A stretch of DNA of 64,000 bases from Candidatus Caldarchaeum subterraneum. GTDB lineage: Archaea; Thermoproteota; Nitrososphaeria_A; Caldarchaeales; Caldarchaeaceae. The translations under genes and the position numbers were made by a program. Each line of letters starts with the position of its first letter. The stretch's first letter is position 1. The stretch spans positions 1,170,981 to 1,234,980 of the forward strand of contig BA000048.1 in assembly GCA_000270325.1 (NCBI GenBank), given 5' to 3'. Below, piece after piece: positions 44,502 through 51,785 of this stretch. The notes under the pieces were generated by a model, which saw only the letters and a program-made list of their open reading frames with translations, ran no database searches and was not told the DNA's origin.

Positions 44502-45020
44502 TCAGCCCCCTGTCTTGCGTGCGAACTCTGCAGCCTTCTCGTCCACTGATTGTGTGAAAAGCCTTCTGCAGAACTCTATGTTGCTTAGCGCTATGATGGC
44601 GGAGTCAACCACTTCAGGAGCCTCGTCCTTCAAAGCTTCGAGTAGGTCTGGCACTGGGTCTGTTCTCCCTATTACCCCAAGGGCTATGGCTGATTCGTGG
44701 CGGACTATGGGGTGCGGATCCCTCTTCACAGACTCAACAAGGTAGGGAATCGCCTCACGGTAACCCAGCTGCCCGAGACTATAAGCGGCCTCATGACGCA
44801 CAATAGGGTTATCGTCATGCAGCAGCACCTCGGCGAGGTCTTGAATATAATCTCTGCCGCCTATCTCAGCCAAAATACATGTAGCCCTGGCGCGGATAAC
44901 AAAGTCATCACTCTTCAACAGAGACCTGAAATATTCGGCATCCTTCTCCCTAAACTTTTCCTCCATCTCGAAAAATATCTTCAAACGCTCCTCCGGAATC
45001 TTCACAGCCCTAAGTTCCAA
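44502..45020 (-). CDS. HEAT-repeat protein resembling half of deoxyhypusine hydroxylase
   Basis: A 172-residue HEAT/PBS-lyase-repeat protein starting at TTG. About four helical repeats are visible. Two carry His-Glu pairs, VRHEAAYSLGQLG (H76-E77) and VRHESAIALGVIG (H108-E109), spaced 32 residues apart. Deoxyhypusine hydroxylase binds its di-iron centre with four such HE motifs in two four-repeat halves, so this protein looks like one half and might work as a dimer. A scaffold role like other HEAT proteins remains possible. It lies upstream of the molybdenum hydroxylase operon on the same strand. Confidence 0.75.
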   Translation of the reverse strand: MELRAVKIPEERLKIFFEMEEKFREKDAEYFRSLLKSDDFVIRARATCILAEIGGRDYIQDLAEVLLHDDNPIVRHEAAYSLGQLGYREAIPYLVESVKRDPHPIVRHESAIALGVIGRTDPVPDLLEALKDEAPEVVDSAIIALSNIEFCRRLFTQSVDEKAAEFARKTGG

Positions 45021-45078
45021 AAAACATCTAAAAAATTTTCACCTAGCAAGATTTTTTACAGCGCTACGCGAGTGGTTC

Positions 45079-45348
45079 GTGTTGAGAGTCGAGCTGCTAG
45101 GACCTCTAAGGGCTGTGGTGGGGAAAAGGTTTATTGATATAGAGTTAAAGGAGCCGATTAAGCTGAGGGAGGTTTTCATGATGTTTGATGAAGAAGTCCG
45201 GAGGATGATCATGGATGAGGCTGGGCGTCCTCAGCCTGGGCTGCTTATACTTGTTAACGGAGTTGATGTGAGGTACCTAACTTGGCTGGATACAGTGGTT
45301 GACGAGGATGATGTCGTGACACTAATTCCTTCTATACACGGTGGCTAA
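45079..45348 (+). CDS. MoaD/SAMP/Urm1-like ubiquitin-fold protein with C-terminal GG
   Basis: An 89-residue beta-grasp protein ending IHGG. The C-terminal diglycine is the activated end in sulfur carriers (MoaD, ThiS) and in archaeal ubiquitin-like SAMPs. GLLILVNGVDVRYL and DEDDVVTLIPSIHGG are typical of the MoaD group. It starts GTG at 45079, or TTG at 45082. It is followed within one base by cgi121, whose Shine-Dalgarno overlaps the terminal glycine codons. Sulfur transfer for molybdopterin or tRNA thiolation, or protein tagging, are all possible. Confidence 0.85.
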   Translation: MLRVELLGPLRAVVGKRFIDIELKEPIKLREVFMMFDEEVRRMIMDEAGRPQPGLLILVNGVDVRYLTWLDTVVDEDDVVTLIPSIHGG

Positions 45349-45349
45349 G

Positions 45350-45883
45350 ATGAGGGTGGGAAAAGTTTTTGACCTGTTTTTCGCCGCGGGCGTGGTGTGG
45401 CTGCGGGACGAAACTGCTGATGATTTTGTGGAAAAAATGCGTAGCGTTGTGGATGATGCTCAGGTATTCGACGCAGACTCTATTCTTGACTGGGATGTTT
45501 TCGACGCCGCGCTTATGAACGCTGTTTTAGCCGTGAAGGCCTCTAGGCAGAGGGCGCGCAGCCTCTCAACCGAGGTGTTGATGCGGCTTGCCGCCACCAC
45601 GCAAATCAGGGAGGCAATCGCCAAGGTTGGGCTAAAGCCCGGCAGTATGCGAGCGGTTTTTCTGGTGGTGGGAAGCTCTAGGGAACAGGTCGAGGAGAAG
45701 GGTGCCAAGGTACTGTCGCTTGCGGGTGGTGGGGAGACGGATCTGCCGAAAAATCCTGACCAGACGCGGTTCGAGGAACTCTACGGAGTTTCTGAAAAAG
45801 TTTACAAATCTGTCCAAGCAAAAACAAGCATAGAAGCGCTCAAGCTGGCTATCATGCAGAAAATAGCCTCAACCCTCATCTAA
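45350..45883 (+). CDS. cgi121: KEOPS complex subunit Cgi121
   Basis: A 177-residue protein recognised as Cgi121 by FDADSILDWDVFDAALMNAVLA, the LSTEVLMRLAATTQIREAIAKVGL helix pair and MRAVFLVVG. KEOPS makes the t6A modification of tRNA together with TsaC/Sua5, which is encoded tail to tail directly next to it. ATG 45350 is chosen because GGTGG lies at 45340-45344; GTG 45341 is an alternative. Confidence 0.87.
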   Translation: MRVGKVFDLFFAAGVVWLRDETADDFVEKMRSVVDDAQVFDADSILDWDVFDAALMNAVLAVKASRQRARSLSTEVLMRLAATTQIREAIAKVGLKPGSMRAVFLVVGSSREQVEEKGAKVLSLAGGGETDLPKNPDQTRFEELYGVSEKVYKSVQAKTSIEALKLAIMQKIASTLI

Positions 45884-46487
45884 GCCCAATCCTTTTCTCA
45901 ATCTCTTCACGGGATAATACGCCCTCACGAAGAACAACCACTTGGCCATCCTGAATTTTCACAACGGTGGATGGCAATAGATGATGTGTTCGTCCCGCGT
46001 CCACGACAACATCCACCTTTTCGAGAACGCTTGAAGGTATCTGGTCGATCGTTGTCGCCGATGGTTCGTCTGATATGTTCGCGCTTGTGCCAACCAGGGG
46101 CCTATGGGCCTTCTGCATTATCAGGAGAGGAACAACATGTGCGGGCATTCTCACCCCAACTGTCTTCTCACCGGCGGTAACGAGCTCGGGCAGCTCAGGT
46201 TTCTTCGCCATGACGATTGTCACTGCCCCAGGCCAAAGACGTATGGCTGCCTCCAGCTCCTCTTCAGTCGGCACCGCAACCTCATGGAGCTGGTCAAAGT
46301 CGCTTACTAGAACAGGGGCGGGCTTTTTTTCCCGTCTCTTAGCATGAATAACCCTTTCGACGGCCTCGATTTTGAAGGGGTCGCAGCCGATGCCATAAAC
46401 AGTATCTGTCGGGTAAACAATTACTCCACCGCGTTTAACTGCTTCGGCCGCGGAGTTTATTGCTTCAAGTAAACCATGTTTACGCGT
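45876..46487 (-). CDS. tsaC: threonylcarbamoyl-AMP synthase (TsaC/Sua5/YrdC), apparent ACG start
   Basis: A YrdC-domain protein of about 203 residues making threonylcarbamoyl-AMP for tRNA t6A. The first standard start codon (GTG 46274) would drop the family core. The frame continues upstream through KRGGVIVYPTDTVYGIGCD and IHAKRREKKPAPVLVSD, both conserved YrdC segments, and contains no ATG, GTG or TTG before an in-frame TGA at 46493-46491. The best candidate start is ACG at 46487, just after GGTGGTGA (46498-46491) and inside the end of the preceding gene. SANISDEPSA and VVVDAGRTHHLLPSTVV follow. A sequencing error at the start is the alternative. Confidence 0.85.
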   Translation of the reverse strand, partial: TRKHGLLEAINSAAEAVKRGGVIVYPTDTVYGIGCDPFKIEAVERVIHAKRREKKPAPVLVSDFDQLHEVAVPTEEELEAAIRLWPGAVTIVMAKKPELPELVTAGEKTVGVRMPAHVVPLLIMQKAHRPLVGTSANISDEPSATTIDQIPSSVLEKVDVVVDAGRTHHLLPSTVVKIQDGQVVVLREGVLSREEIEKRIGLR

Positions 46488-46845
46488 TTTTCACCACCGC
46501 TATCTTGCTCAAATGGTTCATGTGGCAGGGTGGCCCGTCCTCGAGCCAATTGTAGTAGGGGTAGTTGCATGGACCGCTTGGGCCCACGTTTAGGCATCTG
46601 ACCTTGACGCCTCGTGACATAGTCTGAAATTTTTCATCCCCGCAGTAGGGACACTTCATCCCCTCTTTCCAGAGATATACATGGCTCTCCTCAGGATTAC
46701 CGCATGCGACCCACACCCCAAGCTCGTGACCCTTGGGACAACGCGGCTTATCCAGCCTCAGCAACAAATATGGAACAGACTCGCCGCAGACATCGCATTT
46801 CAAGAAATCCACCTCTATTTCGAACCATACACCGGTGTAAGCCAT
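46480..46845 (-). CDS. cysteine-rich zinc-binding protein of unknown function
   Basis: A 121-residue protein with metal-binding pairs CDVC, CPKGH, a single ACG, CPYCGDE, then CLNVGPSGPC and PCHMNH. The spacing suggests two or more zinc ribbons. I do not recognise the family. The ATG at 46845 overlaps the end of the BCAT gene by 31 bases; a GTG at 46812 would avoid the overlap. Its stop overlaps the start of tsaC. Confidence 0.7.
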   Translation of the reverse strand: MAYTGVWFEIEVDFLKCDVCGESVPYLLLRLDKPRCPKGHELGVWVACGNPEESHVYLWKEGMKCPYCGDEKFQTMSRGVKVRCLNVGPSGPCNYPYYNWLEDGPPCHMNHLSKIAVVKNA

Positions 46846-47747
46846 TCTTTGTACCGCGGCTCGAGGCCTCTAACGATGTTGTGGTAGAGTTTGCTAAGCT
46901 TGCTGGTGACGGGGCCTGCGGCTCCGTCTCCGATTCTCCTTCCGTCGACCTCCACTATCGGAGTTATCTCAGCAGCCGTCCCAGAGAAAAACAGCTCATC
47001 GGCGGTGTAGAGCTCTGTCCGAGAAATCTGCCGCTCAACAACCCGAAAACCCTGGTCCGAAGCCATCTTTATCACTGTGTCACGGGTAATTCCCTCGAGA
47101 ATGGATGAGGAAATCGGTGGAGTCGCTAAAACCTCGTTCTTGACGAGGAAAAGGTTCTCACCCGCGCCTTCGCTTACGTAGCCCTGATGGTCGAGTAACA
47201 GCGCCTCGTCGTAGCCCATCATCTTGGCCTCTGTAGAGGCGAGTATGGAGTTCAGGTAGTTGGCCGCAGCCTTCGCTCTAGGCGGCATAGAGGTGTCGGG
47301 AAGCCTTCGCCACGACGAAACACATACCCGAAGACCGGTTTTATCGAAAAACTTCTCCAGCGGAAAAACTATGATAGACGCTCTTATCGGCAGTTCTCTC
47401 GCGTTAAGTGACATGATGTTTTCACCCGCGTATATTATTGGCCTGATGTAGACGTTGGACCTGTAGCCGTTTGCTCTTATGGTTTTGATAACCGCGTCCT
47501 GCAGCTGCTCAACGGTGTATGGGTTGTTGAACATCACTATCTTCGCGGATTCAACGAGTCTTTTGAGATGGTCTCGGAGACGGAAAACATAGATTTCCTC
47601 GTTTTGGCTGTAACCTCTTATGCCTTCGAAAACCGCTGTACCGTAGTGGAGAGCGTTGACGGTCACGTGGACTTTAGCCTGCTCCCAAGGAACGAGTTCA
47701 CCATCCATCCATACTGCCTTCAAGCCGCCAAAAGCCCGCCAAGCCAT
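46815..47747 (-). CDS. ilvE: branched-chain amino acid aminotransferase
   Basis: A 310-residue class IV aminotransferase. VNALHYGTAVFEGIRGY near residues 31-47, KAAANYLNSILAS with the PLP lysine nearby, YDEALLLDHQGYVSEGAGENLF and FFSGTAAEITP are IlvE signatures. It transfers the amino group between glutamate and valine, leucine or isoleucine. It sits in a six-gene minus-strand series from 49958 to 45876. Confidence 0.95.
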   Translation of the reverse strand: MAWRAFGGLKAVWMDGELVPWEQAKVHVTVNALHYGTAVFEGIRGYSQNEEIYVFRLRDHLKRLVESAKIVMFNNPYTVEQLQDAVIKTIRANGYRSNVYIRPIIYAGENIMSLNARELPIRASIIVFPLEKFFDKTGLRVCVSSWRRLPDTSMPPRAKAAANYLNSILASTEAKMMGYDEALLLDHQGYVSEGAGENLFLVKNEVLATPPISSSILEGITRDTVIKMASDQGFRVVERQISRTELYTADELFFSGTAAEITPIVEVDGRRIGDGAAGPVTSKLSKLYHNIVRGLEPRYKEWLTPVYGSK

Positions 47748-47764
47748 GCTTTAACGATTTTCCA

Positions 47765-48409
47765 TCAAATAGCCATCAAAACATGCTCGAGAAAATGCAT
47801 ATCGGGCAAAGCCCCTTCGAAGGATACTTTATCGTTTATTACGACTTTGGGAACGGCCATGACGTCGTATTTGTTGGCTAGATGGGGAAACTCGATGGCT
47901 TCTACCATGTCGGCTGTTATCAACTCATTCTCTATCGCCATTTGATGGGCTGTTCGGACGGCTCTTGGACAGTATGGGCATGTGGGTGTGACGAAGACCT
48001 GTATGTGCACGGGTTTGCTGATTTCCCTGACCTTGGCTCTGACGCTGGGGGAAAGCCTCGAGGCTCCCTTGCTGACATCTATGATGTCGTCCAGAAGAGC
48101 AGCGAACTCATAGCCCGCTGGCAGCCCAAAATACCTCACCTTATATTCCCTGGCACCATGCAGAAGCAGCGCCGGAATCTTATCCACACCCCATGCAGAG
48201 GCCTTATCAGCGTCACGCTCAAAATCAAAAACCTCAAGCCTAAGCTTTCCATCCCCAATCTCAACCAATTCCTCAGCCAAAGAACGAAGGTCAGCGCAGT
48301 ACTGGCACTCAAACTCCTGAGTGAAAACCCGCATCGTAACAGGGTTCACAAGGTTGCCCTCCAGCCTGCTTCTGACCGCTCTCCTATCTTTTTCACTAAG
48401 TAGTGGCAT
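47765..48409 (-). CDS. protein disulfide oxidoreductase (two glutaredoxin-like domains)
   Basis: A 214-residue protein with two thioredoxin-fold units. The N-terminal active site is CQYC, and the C-terminal one is CPYC in FVTPTCPYCPRAV. A cis-proline motif is seen in VMAVPKVVIND. This two-domain form is the archaeal PDO of thermophiles, which forms and shuffles protein disulfides in the cytoplasm. Confidence 0.92.
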   Translation of the reverse strand: MPLLSEKDRRAVRSRLEGNLVNPVTMRVFTQEFECQYCADLRSLAEELVEIGDGKLRLEVFDFERDADKASAWGVDKIPALLLHGAREYKVRYFGLPAGYEFAALLDDIIDVSKGASRLSPSVRAKVREISKPVHIQVFVTPTCPYCPRAVRTAHQMAIENELITADMVEAIEFPHLANKYDVMAVPKVVINDKVSFEGALPDMHFLEHVLMAI

Positions 48410-48440
48410 GGTCTATCTGTTGCTTTGACTGATTTAAGGC

Positions 48441-49628
48441 TTAGCCTGCATCTCTCAAGTTGTTCATGAAGGTTTCTATTCCGTCGTTTAGGGTGTAGCC
48501 GAGTTGTTGGAAGGTGTCTCTTAGCGCTGCTAGGGTTGGCACGATGTATCTGCTGCTCGCGGTTACGCACATGTGTCCTATCCGGATTATTTTGTTGTGT
48601 AGTTGGGCGAGGCCTCCGCCTATCATTATGCGGTGTTTCTGCAACATTATCTGCCCGACTTTTCCACCGTCTTTCCACAACGATGAGGGTAATGCAACCG
48701 CTGTAACCACGGGGGATGCGTCTCTCTCCTCGGGCAGTGTCTCCAGGCCCATGGACCTGACGGCTTTTCTGAAAGCAGCTGACACAAGCCTGTGGCGTCT
48801 GTAACGGTTTTCCAGCCCCTCTTGAAGCAGGGCCTCTGCAGCGGCTTTGAAGCAGAGGACAGCGTGGGGGCTTATGGTAGTTGGATAGGGGTGACCGATT
48901 GAGGACCACTCGTCTATGTAGTGTCGCCAGACGCCGAGGTTTGTGAAAAAGGACCTTGGCTGTGTCCTTCTCCTTCTAAACGCTTCCCAAGCCCTATCGC
49001 TGACGGCCACAGGAACGGTGCCGGGGATGCTGCCGAGACATTTGTTGGCATATCCGACGCAGAAATCAATCCCCCAGCTGTCAAACTCCATCTCAACACC
49101 GCCGTAAGATGAGATGGCGTCAACAACAAAGAGAGCATCATGCTGCCTAGCCACTTTTGCATACTCTGGAATAGGGTTCAACACACCCGTCGACGTCTCG
49201 TTTTGGACTGCGAGAACCGCCTTGACGCCCTTGTTTTTGCTAAGCACGTTGTCGAGCTCGTTGGGGTCAACGACCTTGCCAAGCTCAGCCGTCACCTTTA
49301 AGGTCTCTGCGCCCGTCAAAGACGCTATGTCAGCCAGTCTTTCGCTGAAGAATCCGTTAACAACAGCGACCACTTTCTCCCCTGGCTCAACCAGGCTAAT
49401 CACACCCGTCTCGAGTGCAACGGTGCCGGGTGTGGGCATCATGAAAACCTCTTGCTTGGTCTTGAATATTGCAGCCGCAAGCTTGAGGGTTTCGCTGTAG
49501 ATGGGTGCCCACTCGGGGCCGTAGTGCGCCATGATGGGAGAGTTGAGTACACGTTGGACAGCTGGATGAAGCTCCGTGGGCCCGGGAATCATCAAAACGG
49601 TTCTCTCGCCGAAAAAGTTCGTGCTCAT
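48441..49628 (-). CDS. class V aminotransferase (alanine-glyoxylate/serine-pyruvate type)
   Basis: A 395-residue PLP enzyme. MIPGPTELHPAV at the start, MPTPGTVALETGV, VVDAISSYGGVEMEFDSWGID and the PLP-lysine segment GYANKCLGSIPG are characteristic. The probable reaction is transamination of serine or alanine with glyoxylate or pyruvate. It stands 31 bases ahead of the disulfide oxidoreductase gene on the same strand. Confidence 0.9.
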   Translation of the reverse strand: MSTNFFGERTVLMIPGPTELHPAVQRVLNSPIMAHYGPEWAPIYSETLKLAAAIFKTKQEVFMMPTPGTVALETGVISLVEPGEKVVAVVNGFFSERLADIASLTGAETLKVTAELGKVVDPNELDNVLSKNKGVKAVLAVQNETSTGVLNPIPEYAKVARQHDALFVVDAISSYGGVEMEFDSWGIDFCVGYANKCLGSIPGTVPVAVSDRAWEAFRRRRTQPRSFFTNLGVWRHYIDEWSSIGHPYPTTISPHAVLCFKAAAEALLQEGLENRYRRHRLVSAAFRKAVRSMGLETLPEERDASPVVTAVALPSSLWKDGGKVGQIMLQKHRIMIGGGLAQLHNKIIRIGHMCVTASSRYIVPTLAALRDTFQQLGYTLNDGIETFMNNLRDAG

Positions 49629-49664
49629 TACATTTTTCCTTCATGTGGCGGGATAAAAGTATGA

Positions 49665-49958
49665 TTAACCGTTCAGCATCAAGTTAATCTGCTCAGCCAT
49701 AAAATGGTTGCGCACCTCCACATACACCTTCGCGACCCCGGGTGTTTTGGACGCTATTCTTTTCGCAGCCTCGGCGTAGATGAGCAATTTTGGAGAATAA
49801 GGGTCCCGTGCATACAGTATTATGTGGAGAATGTTTTCCCCCATCTTCTCTATCACGACGTCGCATTCGAGAAAGATTTCTGGAGCGTTTGAGACAGGGT
49901 TCCTCAGCTTGGCGAGAGCTTTTCTCACCTCCTCGGCGAGGTCCGTCATCATCGGCAT
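49665..49958 (-). CDS. small alpha/beta protein of unknown function
   Basis: A 97-residue protein predicted as alternating helices and strands: ILHIILYARDPYSPKLLIYAEAAKRIA then VAKVYVEVRNHFMAEQINLML. The pattern slightly recalls the MIP18/DUF59 fold, but the family's conserved cysteine region is not apparent. I cannot assign a function. It heads the minus-strand series that includes the class V aminotransferase. Confidence 0.55.
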   Translation of the reverse strand: MPMMTDLAEEVRKALAKLRNPVSNAPEIFLECDVVIEKMGENILHIILYARDPYSPKLLIYAEAAKRIASKTPGVAKVYVEVRNHFMAEQINLMLNG

Positions 49959-49993
49959 ATGTTGCAGGGCTGAAATAAGGTTATAACGGGGAT

Positions 49994-50338
49994 GTGTCGA
50001 GTTTCTCCGTGGTCGACGAGCTCCGGAAGATAATTGACGAGCTTCAGCAGGTTGAGAAGGTTGTAGACGAGATTAACGAGTTGGCTAATTCGATGAGAAG
50101 GGCTCTTCTCGACATGGCGTATGTGGAGGCGGAGAAGAGGAAGCAGGCTGTTTTGGAGGAGATGCGTGCCTGGCAGAGCCGGCTGTACGACGAAGAAGTT
50201 GGCAAAGCCGAGGAGGCTGCGAGGGAGATTCAGGCTAAGGGCGTGTACGAGGTTGAGAAAGTCAGGAGAAGAGCCGAGCAGGTTAAGCCTCAGGCCGAGG
50301 AGCTGGTGCGGAAAACTCTTCTCGGTATTCGGGGCTGA
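49994..50338 (+). CDS. atpH: A-type ATP synthase subunit H (peripheral stalk)
   Basis: A 114-residue protein that is almost entirely charged coiled coil (DELRKIIDELQQVEKVVDEIN, then KAEEAAREIQAK). Length, composition and position directly before subunit C fit subunit H, which forms the peripheral stalk with subunit E. Identification depends partly on the neighbour because coiled coils are weak evidence alone. Confidence 0.7.
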   Translation: MSSFSVVDELRKIIDELQQVEKVVDEINELANSMRRALLDMAYVEAEKRKQAVLEEMRAWQSRLYDEEVGKAEEAAREIQAKGVYEVEKVRRRAEQVKPQAEELVRKTLLGIRG

Positions 50339-50344
50339 GCAGCC

Positions 50345-51400
50345 GTGGTGACTCTCCGCGGAGACCCCGTATACGCGGTCACCAAAGTATACGCATTAAA
50401 GTCTATGTTGCTGCCAGCGGCTGGTCTCGAGGACCTCGCATATTCAAAAAACCTGTCAGACTTCGTCGACAGGCTTCGAGCAACCACATACGGCCCATTC
50501 CTCGCCCAACTACAGAAACCATACACAGCCGTCGAGGTCGAAAAAGCTCTCACACGTGGACTCGTGAACATACATCATAAACTGGTTCAGACAGCCAACA
50601 GGCCTAACCTGTTAAAGGCGCTGTTTACCCGATACGTTTACTTCAACATCAAGACCATTCTCAAGTCACGGGCACTGGGCTTGTCCCAGGATGAGATTTT
50701 GAAGCGGATAGACCTTTATCCAGAGGAGCTTACAGGTGTCCGTGACACTGCTCTGAGAGCTTTGACTGCTAAGGACTTGGGAGAGTTTCTTAAAGAGTTT
50801 CTCGCCACACCTTATCACGGTATCGTGCAGAAGGCGGTCGAGGTTTGGAATAATCGGAGAGATTTCTCCGCAGTCGACGCTGTGATCGACAGGGACTACA
50901 TCGAGCAACTGTACAAAGCGTATAGGAGAAGTCCAAGAGATGAGAGGAAGCTTCTCCAGTCTGCCATGGTTCTGGAAATAGACATGAGAGCTTTGGCTAT
51001 TGCGATTAGAGGTCGGCTGTGGGGTCTGGTGCCCAGTGTCTTGAAAGAGTTCCTGCCCGAGGAGACTGTTGAAGTGCCGAGACAGTTGTTAGACGCTTTG
51101 GTCGAGTCCGATGACGTGAAAAGGGTGTTGTCTCAACTGCCTGAGAAACCGGTGTTCAGCAGAATACAGGCAGAGCAGGATGTTGCGCAGGTTGTTTCAG
51201 CCATCGAGGAGACGGTGAAAAGCTACCGCGTGAAATGGGCTTCACAAAGCTTCTACAAAACACCCTTCAAACAGCTGAACCTCATAGCCTTCATCTATCT
51301 AAAAGAGGCTGAGGTACGAAACCTCTCAACAATCGCGAAATACATCGAGGAAGGTGTCTCAGACGTCTCGGTCATCAAAAGCTCGCTGCTGTTTGTTTAG
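50345..51400 (+). CDS. atpC: A-type ATP synthase subunit C
   Basis: A 351-residue helical protein of the V-ATPase d/AC39 subunit C family, the central-stalk cap over the membrane ring. Matching parts are AVTKVYALKSMLL, EVEKALTRGLVNIHHKLVQ, LEIDMRALAIAIRGRLWGL and NLIAFIYLKEAEVRNLSTIAKYI at the C-terminus. It begins GTG at 50345, six bases after atpH. No other ATP synthase genes are in the window. The 3' end overlaps tusA by 42 bases. Confidence 0.88.
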   Translation: MVTLRGDPVYAVTKVYALKSMLLPAAGLEDLAYSKNLSDFVDRLRATTYGPFLAQLQKPYTAVEVEKALTRGLVNIHHKLVQTANRPNLLKALFTRYVYFNIKTILKSRALGLSQDEILKRIDLYPEELTGVRDTALRALTAKDLGEFLKEFLATPYHGIVQKAVEVWNNRRDFSAVDAVIDRDYIEQLYKAYRRSPRDERKLLQSAMVLEIDMRALAIAIRGRLWGLVPSVLKEFLPEETVEVPRQLLDALVESDDVKRVLSQLPEKPVFSRIQAEQDVAQVVSAIEETVKSYRVKWASQSFYKTPFKQLNLIAFIYLKEAEVRNLSTIAKYIEEGVSDVSVIKSSLLFV

Positions 51401-51670
51401 CCTGTTAACTTTTTTGGCGGTTATTTTCCAGACACCCGGCTGGACAACCTCAGTGCTTATGTATTCTTGTTTGTTGTTGCGTATAGAGCGTGGCAGTGTC
51501 TCGGTGGAGGGCGGGTTATCGGTAAGAATTTCGAGAAGGGATTCTTTTTCGACGGCTTTAAGAGCCTGGGCCAGGAAGAGCTGCGGATAAGGGCATGAGT
51601 AGCCGCGGACATCGAGCACATATCTTCTCTCGTCGACCTTTTTCAGCATTTGTTCGATGTTCTGTGTCAT
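51359..51670 (-). CDS. tusA: TusA-family sulfur carrier
   Basis: A 103-residue TusA/SirA-type protein. The sulfur-binding cysteine is in DVRGYSCPYPQLFLAQAL, the family CPxP motif at about residues 26-29. The C-terminal tail (KKVNRLNKQQRAFDDRDV) is longer than usual and is encoded within the overlap with atpC. It is divergent from a YeeE-type transporter gene; the two families are often paired for thiosulfate or persulfide sulfur use. Confidence 0.88.
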   Translation of the reverse strand: MTQNIEQMLKKVDERRYVLDVRGYSCPYPQLFLAQALKAVEKESLLEILTDNPPSTETLPRSIRNNKQEYISTEVVQPGVWKITAKKVNRLNKQQRAFDDRDV

Positions 51671-51785
51671 GCTTTCTTTTGAGACTTGGTTGTTTAAATA
51701 GATTCCGCTGTTATTAGTTTTGTATTAGTCTTAACTAATAATAGGTTTATATTAGGGAAACATTCAACAACAACGAAAGAGTGAG
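51671..51785. promoter_or_regulatory. tusA-yeeE divergent regulatory region with an inverted repeat
   Basis: The 115-base spacer holds ATTAGT-CTTA-ACTAAT at 51724-51739, a perfect 6-base inverted repeat with a 4-base centre, plus another TTATTAGT about ten bases to its left. TATA-like TTTATATT at 51746-51753 serves the transporter and TTTAAATAG at about 51689-51697 may serve tusA. A regulator bound at the repeat could control both genes. Confidence 0.5.
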
